DNA from: Pectinophora gossypiella
Lineage: Eukaryota; Arthropoda; Insecta; Lepidoptera; Gelechiidae
Reading direction: 5' to 3'
Length of the DNA: 64,000 bases
NCBI RefSeq assembly: GCF_024362695.1
Contig: NC_065425.1
Location: forward strand, 10,483,001 to 10,547,000
A model generated the notes under the pieces. The model did not search any database, was not told the DNA's origin, and worked only from the letters and a program-made list of their open reading frames with translations. Below are positions 18,946 through 29,740 of the stretch, piece by piece. How positions within the stretch are numbered: the first letter of the stretch is position 1; every line of letters begins with the position of its first letter. The position numbers and the translations under genes were made by a program.

Positions 18946-20394
18946 CTTCAGTTCTGGTTTGGTTAGTAATAAGGCCGCCATTTGCCCTGTACTTAGTTTT
19001 AAGACTCTTTTGTAATTGTTTCTGTATATTTTGGTGCAATAAAGTATATTTGTACTTGTATTCAATTACTGTGAACATATTGTTCGTTGGAATGTTAATG
19101 GACCTGTTATGTTGAAATGGATTCGTCTTCAGTTGTACACGAATTACGGAATTAAATTAATAATAGACTCGATTCCGACGACTTGAAATGTCGTCGCTAG
19201 ATTGTGTTACAGTAAACGTGTTAGATAACTTACCTACAACTGGGACTTATTCAGGGATTAAGTAATTGCTTTATTTTTAAGCTATGGCGTAGCTTCTATC
19301 GCGGTTCTTGAGCGTGGAGACCGAATCCAGAAATTCCGTAACGTAAAATAACCTAACACCCCCCACTCCGACCGGCACAGCGGTGATACTTTTTAGTTTT
19401 GCCATCTATCGGTGAATAGCAGAACTATTAATGACTTTTTTGTAATATCACGCTTGTCTCTTTAGTTCAGCAACTCGCCTCTAGGTGGCATTGGTTGTAT
19501 CGGCGTTAAATTATATTAGTTCATTAACAACGGCCATTGAAATACTAAATGAAATATCACATAATCTAGATCTGTTCACACGCTCATTGACTGAGTTCCA
19601 GAGAGTAGCGTTTGAACTACTGTGTAACAAGTAAGATTGTTGTGATTGATTTTTGTTGTTGTGATTGTTTTTGATGTTCTTTCTTTCTAATATCGCTATC
19701 ATTATCGCATTAGGTTAAGTGAAACCTGTAATGATGATGTTTTTAGCTAATAGTAATAAATAAATAAATAAAATAAATAAATATTGAATTTGAAAATGAT
19801 TAATGATCCACAAGAATCAACAACAAAATATGGGACAACCATTGACGCGGTATTTTCCAGACATTTAGAAGATATCATTTCTCAAACTTATATTTCTTAT
19901 TTCAGTTACCATAAACCTTAGTTTCAATCATAAATATTCCTGAATAACCTATATGTATTGTAAGATAATAAAAATATTTTGAACAATATTAACTTCATAC
20001 ACATTCACTTAACCTCATTTATTTAATAAAAGAAAAAAAAGTTTTCTTATCGGTCACCACGCTGAAAAAGTGTAACTTGAATTAATAGCAACGTAAAAAA
20101 ACAAAGAAAAAGGAATACTGCATAAATAAAATAAATAAATAATTATAATTGCATAAGTTGATAAAAATGCTACGCAATAGCTTTACCGCGGCAGTCCCCG
20201 CGTGCCAAACGTCCGGTTTTTTTTATTTGACTTATATCTGTAATCAGTAAACATCCGTTTGTGTTACTATGAGCAGCTGAGCTGAAGGGTAACTTGGCTT
20301 TATGAGAGGTACTTACATCCACTGTCATATCTTCAGCAATTAGAAACTAGTAATTGTAAAAAAGTAATTGCTTTATTTGGCGCTATAAATGTAC
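18946..20394. other. long stretch with no recognised gene
   Basis: AT-rich, non-coding as far as I can tell. Contains an (AATA)n-type run near 19745-19790, possibly a retroposon tail. No frame longer than about 65 codons. Confidence 0.4.
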
Positions 20395-20430
20395 AGTCAT
20401 GAACAATATCATGTACTCACTTTAGAACTA
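20395..20430 (-). mobile_element. MITE-F remnant
   Basis: ACAGTCATGAACAATATCAT then GTACTCACTTTAGAAC matches one MITE-F terminus only. Confidence 0.5.
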
Positions 20431-20432
20431 TC

Positions 20433-20716
20433 TAAGCCGTTGTGGTCCAGTGGTTGAGCGTTGGGCTCGCGATCCGAGGGCCCCGGGTTCGAATCCCGGT
20501 AGGGACATATCACAAAAAATACTTTGCGACCTCAAGTTTTGTAAGGACATTACAGGATATTCAGGCGTCTGCAAGCAAGCAGATAATGAAAACAAAAACC
20601 AATGTTGTTCAGATTGTTGTTGTGTGTATGGGGCCTTTGGCGGCTCAATAACCCTGCCACCAGGGTTGATGGGGTTGGTAATCCATCTCTCAACCCATAC
20701 GATAGAAGAAGAAGAC
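20433..20716 (+). mobile_element. SINE-A with the central part replaced
   Basis: Head GTGGTCCAGTGGTTGAGCG and GGGTTCGAATCCCGGTAGGG, then ACATTACAGG. About 70 bp of unrelated sequence replaces the central module, and the A tail with GAAGAAGAAG follows. Confidence 0.75.
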
Positions 20717-20912
20717 CTGATTGTTCCAAAGTAAGATGATCCGTGCATCGGAAGGCACGTTAAGCCGATGGTCCCGGTTACTACTTACTGATGTAAGTAT
20801 GTAGTCGTTACATGAGTTGTATCAGGGGCTTTGGGCGGCTCAATGATAACCCTGACACCAGGGTTACTGAGGTTGGCAATCCACCTCTTAACCCATAAGA
20901 TAGAAGAAGTAT
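20717..20912 (+). mobile_element. SINE-A, headless copy
   Basis: Starts ACCTGATTGTTCCAAAGTAA, has the central module and the A tail, and ends AGATAGAAGAAG. It sits directly behind the previous copy. Confidence 0.8.
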
Positions 20913-21300
20913 AATTATACAGCATAATAATATGAGAAAAAAGTCACGTCATGTTAAAAACTGTACCAAAATCGTGAAAAATATTGTCACGGTACCCCAG
21001 ACTACGTCAGCAACTAGACAAAGCCGCTTTTATTTTCAAAACGTGCCAAAAATACCAATATCGATACAGCTCAATTCACTTTACTATTCAGCGTGGAAAG
21101 CTGTCTATCTGTGCCCCTTCTAGCCATGAATACTAGGCGACATACAATGCATTTTAACCAACCCACTATACTATGAAGCGACGTTGAATTCTCTACGCCA
21201 GCGATTCTCAAACTTCTTTAAGCTCAAGACCACTAGGTGTATACAAAATAAAATTACACTTGAAATTAATTAACATATTAGTTTAGTTAAATATGCACCC

Positions 21301-21718
21301 AAGAATAACTTGGGCAGAAAGGGTTACTAATGAGGACGTGCTAGTAAAAGTAAGGGAAAAAAGATAAATATTGAAAGCTATTGAGGACAGAAGACACAAG
21401 ATGATCGGACATTTAATAAGACACGACGAATTTATTAAAAACATCATAGAAGGGAAGCTACAAGGAAAGAGAGGAAGGGTAAGCCCAAGAAGACTTTACA
21501 TGGAACAGATTAAAGAGAAAGTGAACGTCGTGTCTTATAAAGAAGCGAAAGAATTGGCCTTTGATAGACAAGAATGCTCAATTGCTGCTTAGCAATAATT
21601 AGTACTGTATCTATCATCATCTGTGTTAATTTGTTTTGTGTGTTGTGTGCAATAAAGTATATTTGATTTGATTTGAAGAATGGAGAATGCTACACCGACA
21701 AGAGCGTGGCTTTTAAAT
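21301..21718 (+). pseudogene. LINE-e C-terminal fragment, interrupted
   Basis: Encodes ITWAERVTNEDVLVKVREK, a stop at 21364-21366, ILKAIEDRRHKMIGHLIRHD, EGKLQGKRGRVSPRR and VVSYKEAKELAFDRQE. A different LINE tail (21577-21675) then interrupts it, after which TGGAGAATGCTACACCGACA restores the end. A separate subfamily from the 6388 copy. Confidence 0.8.
21577..21675 (+). mobile_element. LINE 3' tail nested in LINE-e, 7-bp duplication
   Basis: Ends AATAAAGTATATTTGATTTG then ATTTG. AAGAATG flanks it at 21570-21576 and 21676-21682, so this is a short retroposed tail. Confidence 0.75.
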
Positions 21719-22022
21719 CAATGATGATGATGCACCCAATAGTATGGAGTTTTTAAGCTGAAAACTTCATCACAGTATGGTGTCCGCGGACCGGAAAGCG
21801 CACATATTGAGAACCACTGTCCGACATAGTTTGAGGTTCTATACAATTTCCATACATTTTCGTCGTCGAATTCACTAGAATCGAGTGAACGCTTTGATTA
21901 GTTTGGTGACTTGAATAATAGACGCACTTTGCGAGATGTGATGTCAATAGGATAAATAATCAGATATTATGTACATAAAGGTGCGGGCCCACCGCGGCGT
22001 TTTTGCACTGCTTGTATTAAAT

Positions 22023-22256
22023 ACAGGATGTTAATGACATCGTAACAAATACTGAGGGGAATGATTCAGAACATGATCCTGAGTTAATATCAAGTGGAAT
22101 TTTCCGTCGCAAAATCCATTACTTTTTTAGTTTTTTTAAATTATTTTCAATTCTATACTTTTGCGATAGAAAATTCTACTTGATATTAACTTACAATAAT
22201 GAGTTAAATCAGCCCCCTCAGTATTCGTTACGATGTCACTTACACCCCTTACCAGT
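22023..22256 (+). mobile_element. hairpin-P, copy 3
   Basis: Left arm ACATCGTAACAAATACTGAG and GAGTTAATATCAAGTGGAAT; right arm ATTCTACTTGATATTAACTT and CAGTATTCGTTACGATGTCA. Long imperfect stem. Confidence 0.75.
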
Positions 22257-22414
22257 AAGTACTACAGGTAGCCATACAAGTAGGTATGGGTGCTAGTGAC
22301 AGAGAAATTGCTATTTAGCAGGCCGCCGATTGTGCTTCTCTTGTCACTTTGTAATTGTTTTTAGTGTTGTGTTTATATGTGCAAAAAAGCGTTTTTGTAT
22401 TGTTTTGTAAGTGG

Positions 22415-22559
22415 TACGGTCACGAGCATTAATATAATACACTTTGGTACCATATCACATTATTTTTTTTGACAAATTGAACTGTATGTCTCACTAAATG
22501 TCAAATATGTTAGTGCGACAGTGTCCTAAAGTGGGTACATTATATTGTTCATGACTGTA
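22415..22559 (+). mobile_element. MITE-F
   Basis: Starts TACGGTCACGAGCATTAATA, interior AAATGTCAAATATGTTAGTG, ends TGTTCATGACTGTA. Complete, with TA ends. Confidence 0.85.
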
Positions 22560-22595
22560 CATCCTTACTTCACCGATCTTTCTGTTAGACCAACG

Positions 22596-22690
22596 TGATA
22601 GATGGTTCGCCGTCTGCAATGGTCCAGCTAACTGTGTTACTGAAAACTGCACTTATTTAAGATAAATTAATAGCTCATCGGTGCAAATCC
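22596..22690 (-). repeat. repeat-Z without SINE-C (empty site)
   Basis: The minus strand reads ATTTGCACCGATGAGCTATT, then AAGTGCAGTTTTCAGTAACA. It is uninterrupted where the copies at 17740 and 24814 carry SINE-C. Confidence 0.75.
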
Positions 22691-23469
22691 GTTAAAATTA
22701 GTAAAGTTACTTTAAAAAAAAAGATTGATATTTATTTTTTTGAAAAATGCACAAAGGTGCAAAAGCCAAATTCTCGCAAAATTCTCGCTCGAAAAAAGGC
22801 AATAAACAAAACTTATTCAGTGAACATCATATCGACCAGAGCACTCGAATCATTTAGCATTCCATCTGTAGGCAGCAAAACTGAGTCTAGTCAGCCAAAA
22901 TGCCTAATTACTAATTACCTTTCCATCAGGCTGGTAATTAATTTTAACAGGCTTGCTTGGTATAAAACATAAGCGAATTCTGATATTGTAAAATGCTGAA
23001 TAGGGTTTATATTTGGGCTCATTCTCACTAGGACAGTTTGGTGGCGCAACCACATTCGTAACACTAAGAATATGTAGAATAGAATAGTTAATTTGCCAGA
23101 AAACAGTACAATAAGATATTGTTACAATTTTACGACCAGTGTTTTTAGCTTACACGTAAGCATGCAAAAATAAAATTGACGTAAATATAAAAATAATAAT
23201 ATTAAAATGAAATAAAATAAAAAAAATGCCGAATTTGAAATTTAAAAATTCATTTACTTAAACTATAGAAGCTATATATGCAGATGTATGAGTCATGGTA
23301 GAAGAAAACCAGGTATGCTCAATCCTATGACAAGTTACTAGCCCTTTGATGACGTAAGTTTTACCATTATATTATATTAAATTAAATTGGTATCTCCAAC
23401 ATTCCAAGGACGTAAATTTTATTATTGAAAATGAAGTGAATTACTGACTAATGTATTTACTTAATTATA
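22691..23469. other. stretch with no recognised gene
   Basis: AT-rich, with no coding motif or recognised repeat. Confidence 0.35.
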
Positions 23470-23640
23470 TCTTGCAATGTATATCTAAATTGATTAAAAT
23501 ATGTGTTTCTGTTGCAGTTTCTTGTCATTTCTTCTCCTCAGCCGCAACACATTGCGAAATGACGTAAATTAAAAAATGTTAAAACAAGTTAATCCATGAT
23601 AATTACGTTGAACAAATGATTCTGATTTCTGATGTATATG
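23470..23640 (+). mobile_element. LINE-y1 3' UTR fragment
   Basis: GTTGCAGTTTCTTGTCATTT, CTTCTCCTCAGCCGCAACAC and ATTACGTTGAACAAATGATT match the LINE-y1 3' UTR. No coding end retained. Confidence 0.75.
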
Positions 23641-24025
23641 TCAAAAATACAACTCAACCCTAACAGGTAGGTCTAGTTACAAACACCGCACCGAATTTTA
23701 AATTAAGCAATAAAGGACAATTTTGTATTTTATATTATGAAATGTCTTAATATATAACTTATTTGTGATTTTCATTTATTAGCAATTTTGTGATTGCTAC
23801 TTTAATATTTTTACTTTAAATAATTTAAAGAGAACGTTTTAAATAAACATTATTATTTTGAAATTTATAACTTAGTAGCTTCGAAGTAAAGTAAATATAT
23901 TAAGATGTTTATTATGAAATAAGGAGAAATGATAAAATGAGAATTTATAAAAAGAATGAGTATTTTAAGAACATCACGTGGGTACAAAACGAACTTATTA
24001 CAAAGTAATAGACAAAGCTCTTGCT

Positions 24026-24187
<162 letters not shown>

Positions 24188-24276
24188 AGCACTCATCACC
24201 ACCATTATCATCATCATCATCTCGGTATGTCATTTGCAGCCACATTTTTTTTGCAGGTTATTACAATCTACTCTGA

Positions 24277-24411
24277 ACCGGCGTGCGTGTATGAAACGAT
24301 TGATGAATGTGAAGGTAGCAAGAGAAGCGTGTCAGGATCGAAGCAAATGGAATTCCACAGTCCCTGCTTACCCCGGTGGGGAATAAGCATAAATTTATGT
24401 ATGTATGTATG
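24277..24411 (+). mobile_element. LINE-q tail
   Basis: GATTGATGAATGTGAAGGTA and GTGTCAGGATCGAAGCAAAT. One frame reads CQDRSKWNSTVPAYPGGE. Ends TATGTATGTATG. Confidence 0.75.
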
Positions 24412-24813
24412 AACCACAAATTTAGAGATAGCCGGTGGCAAAGAGTAATTTTTATCCGCGGCTTCGCTGTCGTTAAATTTTTGGTAACACGGTTCTCTTT
24501 TCTTATAAATATATTATTAATAATATTTCTTATAAATACTTTATTGTAAATAAATCAATAAATAAATAATTTTAGTAAATAGTAGTAGCAGTATTTTTAA
24601 TTTTAGTTTTTTTTGGAACTCCACAACCCACACGATAGGAGAAGAGAAGAAAAAAATAATTTTAGTATGGATTCTATGGCGCAGATAACAGCGTTGCGTG
24701 TTAACCGCCTCAGAGCCTAAATTACACCAGTCACTGAGACCTAGAGTCAATTGCCAGAGAAATGGCTGTAAGACTAGGTATACATCCTTTTTCCTGACTT
24801 ATTTGTGGTTAAG

Positions 24814-25280
24814 TGACTGTAGTTCATAAGCATGCTTCTCAAATGGGGAACGACTGTTCGAACCCTGGTGAGGTGACAGACTTGCACAAATGAGTTATTA
24901 ATTTATCATATTGTGCAGTTTTGAGGTGCTCGATGGCGCAGCGGTAAATGCGCTCGGCTGCGATTGTTGAAGTTAAGCAACTTTCGCAAAGGCCGGTCAT
25001 AGGAAGGGTGACCACAAAAATAAAAGTTTTCATCTGGAGCTCCTCCGTGCTTCGGAAGGCACGTTAAGCCGTTGGTCCCGGCTGCATTAGCAGTCGTTAA
25101 TAACCACCAATCCGCACTGGGACCGCGTGGTGGTTTAAGGCCCGATCTCCCTATCCACCCATAGGGAAGGCCCGTGCCCCAGCAGTGGGGACGTTAATGG
25201 GCTGATGATGATAAAGTGCAGTTTTCACTAACACATTTGGCTCGACCATTATAGACGGCGATAAGGCTCACCTGTCACGT
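24814..25280 (+). repeat. repeat-Z with SINE-C inserted
   Basis: CATGCTTCTCAAATGGGGAA and ATGAGTTATTAATTTATCAT precede the SINE-C; TCACTAACACATTTGGCTCG follows it. Same arrangement as 17740-18060. Confidence 0.7.
24923..25215 (+). mobile_element. SINE-C, full-length, with 5S-like segment
   Basis: 293 bp. The head has a tRNA-like GATGGCGCAGCGGTAAATGC. At 24966-25014 it has GTTGAAGTTAAGCAACTTTC, then GGCCGGTCAT and GAAGGGTGACCAC, which resemble the internal promoter of 5S rRNA. The central module and C tail (CCCCAGCAGTGGGGACGTTA, GATGATGAT) follow. GTGCAGTTTT flanks it at 24913-24922 and 25216-25225. The 5S assignment is by motif order and needs an alignment. Confidence 0.85.
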
Positions 25281-26350
25281 AGGTCTAACAGAAACCTCGG
25301 TGGGATGTGGATACTTAGAAATCTTGCGATATACCTCTGGCTACCCCATTGGGATATAGCCGTGAACTTATGTTACGTGACTTATTTCAGGTTTTCCGCA
25401 TATGATATGAAATGACAAAATTATCGTCATGTCATAGGTGAAAACCAAGTAAGCGGCATTTTGAAAAATCACACTTTGATGGGAAATCTGTCAAATGTCG
25501 ACTCAATGCGACGTTAGGCTAGCTTCTAACTGGTCAAATAAGTTGCTTTTTACTAAACGTCAAAACACGAAATTACCATGGAATTTGTATGAAAAAGCAC
25601 ACTGTGACGTCATGGAAAAACGTGATGAAATGTCGGACATTTTATTGCGTTTTTGTTGATTAAAATACATAAATAAGTTAAATAGAAAAAAAAAGAAAAT
25701 ATTTTTCGTTAGTTTTACACGAATTATTACACGACCCACTAGATGGCGGTGTTACTAGGCTAGTTAATGTTATTAAAATGTAAATTATTATTATTGTTAA
25801 TCTATTTGTGTCATTTTATAATTTTTACTATTCGCATAATTTAATGATACTAACATAGAATAAGTCATATTACTAATAATGGAATTTATATTTTCTGAAA
25901 TAAATTATTTGAATTTGAATTTAATAGATTCTATTTTTCACATAATAGTCTACTTATGACAGATTCTAAATTTGACACATTCAGAGAAGAGTTATTAAGA
26001 AGAGGGCAAATAATCCGGTTGTGTCCAGTCTCATAACTTACGACACACGGCAGCTTGGTTGCACGGGCATTCGTACGCAAAAACGGAATTCCACTTATCC
26101 ACCAAATTAATGTTCTTGCTGTTTCAAACTGACACGCTTCGTAATTGCAATAACTTGGCTCCAGTTAAACATTGCTTTTAGAATGTGGAGTACGAAGTTT
26201 TAAGTGCAAACACATACATACAATTTTGGAGTTTGTTTTGTTGCTGTTTAGTTTGTGTATGACTTTTGTTTAATGTTGGTAAACGGAAATGTAGGTGGAA
26301 ATTCATTATTTAATTACCTACTCGCACAAATAGTTTACCATGCTCATTAA
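25281..26350. other. stretch with no recognised gene
   Basis: Contains TTAGGCTAGCTTCTAACTGG (about 25512), which also occurs diverged near 18104, so it is part of another dispersed repeat. A LINE-like tail (GAAATAAATTATTTGAATTT) lies near 25898. No coding signal. Confidence 0.4.
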
Positions 26351-26424
26351 TGACCTCAAAGGTCCAGTGGTTGAGCGTTGGGCTCGCGAGCTAAAGAGCC
26401 CGGGTTCAAACCCTGGTGTCATCA
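26351..26424 (+). mobile_element. SINE-A head only
   Basis: GGTCCAGTGGTTGAGCGTTG and GCCCGGGTTCAAACCCTGGT. A tRNA-like head without the body. The acceptor stem is poor, so it is not a tRNA gene. Confidence 0.65.
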
Positions 26425-26624
26425 CGAAGTGAAATAGATGAAATAATAAGAAGCTTTAGGTGAAAAGTCAATACCGTACATTTTATCACTGTCACTGTCG
26501 ATTATCATATTTTGACATTTGACAGGTTCCTATTTAATTTTTACCCGACTACAGCGCAGAAAAAGAAGGGTTATATGTTTGACCGCTATTTATGTATGTA
26601 CAACAAGACCCCAAAATAACACAA

Positions 26625-26786
26625 GTTTAAATGAGGAAGGGGTAGACCTAGGATAACATTTATGAAACAAATAAAAGAGAAGGTGCAGGTCGTGTCGTAT
26701 CGGGAGGTGAAGGTTTTGGCGGGAAGAAGAGAGGAATGGCGGTTACTCCACCGACAGGAGCGCAGCTCTTAAATAGAGAGAGAGAT
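26625..26786 (+). pseudogene. LINE-e C-terminal fragment
   Basis: 5'-truncated copy starting within the GRGRPRITFMKQIKEK region. It runs through VVSYREVKVLAGRREEW and HRQERSS to CTTAAATAGAGAGAGAGA. Ends exactly where the large inverted repeat begins. Confidence 0.8.
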
Positions 26787-26840
26787 TTAGAATAACACCT
26801 ATGTTTGTTGAATAAGCGTAGTGATAATGTTGTAACTGTT

Positions 26841-26974
26841 ATTTTAAGTTTACGCGGTTATTATCATAATTAAAGCACATAATAACGGGTTCACTTGCAA
26901 CAGTGTCGAAATATCGGGAGTCTCATATCCCCATTTAAACGCGGTAAGAACCCGTTATTATGTGCTTTAATTAT
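26841..26974 (+). mobile_element. hairpin-H copy 2 (134 bp), 13-bp duplication
   Basis: Leader ATTTTAAGTTTACGCGG, then stem ATAACGGGTTC... and ...GGTAAGAACCCGTTATTATG. The loop reads CAGTGTCGAAATATCGGGAG, the opposite orientation to copies 1 and 5 relative to the leader. TGTTGTAACTGTT flanks it at 26828-26840 and 26975-26987. Its mirror image lies in the right arm. Confidence 0.88.
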
Positions 26975-27221
26975 TGTTGTAACTGTTGGTAAATCTAATA
27001 AATTAAAAAAAAAAAGAATCAAAGGTAGCTTTACACTCTTATTCCCGTATTCTAAGAAGTCAACTTGAAACTTTCTACACTCCACTCGGCCTCAGCTAAG
27101 GATTTTGGTACTTTAAGTTGACATTTACGCCCTCGACTCGAGGACTTTCTCACTGTAGTCGACCATATCGTACTGCCAAAAATATTGACGTCATACCTCA
27201 CGACTATAATTGTTATTAGAA

Positions 27222-27352
27222 CCGGCGTGCGTGTATGAAGCAAGAGAATGTGGAGGAAGCAAGACAAGTGTATCAGGATCGAAGCAAATGGATTTCCATG
27301 GTCTCTGCTTACCCCGGTGGGAAAGAGACGTGAGTTTATGTATATATGTATG
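27222..27352 (+). mobile_element. LINE-q tail (in left arm)
   Basis: GAATGTGGAGGAAGCAAGAC and GTATCAGGATCGAAGCAAAT, ending TATGTATATATGTATG. The right-arm equivalent (31023-31164) is slightly longer, so this copy has a small deletion. Confidence 0.75.
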
Positions 27353-28874
27353 TCTAAAGGTCCATAATCCATAAATTTTCCATAAATAGAGTTATATTTT
27401 TTATAACTTCTCCTTTTTTTATTTATTTTCAGTTTGTTTTATGCTGATGTTACGTGTCGTCCCGCTATAATAAATACATCTTTCTTTCTGAATATTAAAG
27501 TACATTTTTGTGTGAACATTCCAAAGGCCTTTCCACGTGTCCAAGTGACGCAAATAAAATAAAATATAAAAACGAAAACATAATTCGAATCGTTTTCCTT
27601 TACTGATAAAATATGAATCTGTACAAAAATCTGCGAATCTAAAGATGAAGCCAGTAAATTATATCACTGAGATTCAAATAAATAATCAATTTGATATAAA
27701 AAAATGGAATAAAATGGCTAATGCTCGTCTATCAAAGGACTGGGATATACCGGTCGGTGGTTTACGTGGATGTAGAGAGGAGTACTGGATGAGACAATTA
27801 TTTTGTTAATGTTTCTTCTACCAAAAATCGGACGTATTTTTTTCATTAAAATTAGTTCAAGGTTTTCTTAATATAAGACTTAGTGATGTGTAAAAGATTA
27901 TAATTTTATACAATAATTCATTAATTTTATTTTGTAATTTATTAGGCATTCTCCTTTGCTGGATTTGAGCGCGTACAATGCATACTCCACCGCGACCACA
28001 CTGCTACACTACGGGTTAGTGGAAAATACATCCAGACCCAAATAAATTTTATAAAAAAAACTCGTAAATTGACTCGACTAAGGATCAAACCCGGGTTTTC
28101 AAGGTTGGTATCCCGACGTTATACCACACAAGGATGTGGCAAAGACTTGGTTAGGGAATCTTAAGCTGGATATATTTTATGATCCACGCATGATATTTTA
28201 TTTTTGTCTGCCATACGCAATAATAATACCACACAAGGCTGTCATCAATATTTTTTTTTATTTCCTCGACTTTCGCTACGTGGCTAAAATGTAAAATTAA
28301 CTACCTCAATGAAATACCAACTACGCTCAAAACTCATCACTACAAAACATGTCACATCTAATATCTTTAACTCCCAGTGGGGTGTCAGTCAGAGTAAAAA
28401 GGGTGGGGAGAGAGGGAGGTAATCCATCACGATCACAGAAAAGTAAACATGTTTTCCATAGCCCAAAGGATTAGGCCGATTTGATTTGTTTGTCATTATT
28501 GTCAGTTATTTCAATATTTAGAGGGTAGATTTAGGCCAATTGATAATGGGATAAATGAAACCGGTTAAATGGTAATGAGTTTATGATTACCCGGTGACGA
28601 ATGTACGGTCACGAGCATTAATATGGTATATGGTATACACTTTGGTAGACCGCGAAAGTGAACTTTATAAAATTCCCACTTTGGGAATATTCCCTGGAAC
28701 GGCATATTACGGAACGGGATGGACGTCATCTATCACCCAGGATTAAGAAGCAATACGTCATTAACTTGACAGCTTTTAGCACGATAACGTATAACCTTCG
28801 CTATCTCTTTTACTTTTTCCTTTTGATAAGTTGATTAATAATACTCTACCTTTTGTTTATTCAAACTACACATC

Positions 28875-28998
28875 AGCCTCTGTGACTTAGTGGTTCGAGC
28901 TTTGGGGTCACGATCTAGAGGTCCGGGTTCAATTCCCGATGGGGACATTTTGCATTGAATCACCAGATTGTGCTTCGGAAGGTGTGTTAAGCTATAAA
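28875..28998 (+). mobile_element. diverged tRNA-headed SINE
   Basis: GACTTAGTGGTTCGAGCTTT, GGGTTCAATTCCCGATGGGG and GTGCTTCGGAAGGTGTGTTA: an old SINE-A/B relative with the middle deleted. Located in the spacer of the large inverted repeat. Confidence 0.65.
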
Positions 28999-29519
28999 CC
29001 TCGGGCATGTCTTAAATGGTAAAGCAAGTGAGAGCCCTCAGCTCTCCTCATTTGTCTAGCCAAGTAGTTAATGCCATATACGGCAACAATAACACACGTC
29101 AAATAAAATAGTACATAGTAGTACTAGACTTATAAAAAAAACATTAAATAAAAAGTAAAAAAGAAAACGAAAAAAATCGGACTTGAACCCTCTAAGAAAT
29201 ATTAGTACTCAATAATCTATATAGATTGCGCCGGCGTCGGCTTAATGACAATACATAGATCGAAAGAATTTCGCATGGACAGGAGGAGGTCCCGATGGTG
29301 TGTCACGCTCATTCCGGTTTGACAAGAGCTGAGCTGGGTTGAAGACATGGCTGTATGGGCATAGTTCCCTTTGCCTTGCCCTTCGGGGAAAACAAAAACA
29401 AACTCATTATAACAAAATTGTAATTTGTTGTGTCATAAAATAAATATCGTGATTCTATAAATCCGCCTTTTTTCTATGTTCCTTCCAGCTACTCGAAGGG
29501 CTTAAAATTATAATGTAGA

Positions 29520-29586
29520 GCACAATAATGTCAATGTGTAGTGTCTGTGTAAAACGAGGTTTGTATGAAATGTCCGTGGTGCAATC
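29520..29586 (+). repeat. repeat-K fragment
   Basis: AATGTCAATGTGTAGTGTCT then GTGTAAAACGAGG. Matches 33533-33745 and 61163-61375. Confidence 0.6.
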
Positions 29587-29587
29587 A

Positions 29588-29740
29588 TACAGTCATGAGC
29601 AATATAATGTACCCACTTTAGGACTCTGTCGCACTAACATATTTGACATTTAGTGAGACTTACAGTTCAACTTGTCAAAAATTTTATGTGACATGGTACC
29701 AAAGTGTATACCATATACCATATTAATGCTCGTGACCGTA
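29588..29740 (-). mobile_element. MITE-F spanning the inner end of the right arm
   Basis: Complete MITE-F (TACAGTCATGAGCAATATAA ... GCTCGTGACCGTA). Only its outer 44 bases are mirrored in the left arm (28604-28647), so the inverted-repeat boundary falls inside this MITE. Confidence 0.85.

Larger units (their letters stand above)
26787..28647 (+). repeat. large inverted repeat, left arm (about 1.86 kb)
   Basis: Reverse complement of 29697-31596 over its whole length, with scattered substitutions and a few indels. For example, a block of about 40 bp after GCGGGACG in the right arm (near 30883-30925) is missing here. The arm carries a hairpin-H, a LINE-q tail (27222-27352), a decayed SINE-B-like piece (about 27960-28030), a tRNA-like sequence (28065-28145) and half a MITE-F (28604-28647). 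The 1049-bp spacer is not repeated. Confidence 0.95.

Noticed and set aside
27052..27372. Matching 106-107-codon frames at 27052-27372 (-) and 31006-31329 (+)
   Set aside because: They match only because the two arms are inverted copies. The peptide is read antisense through a LINE-q tail and has no motif.
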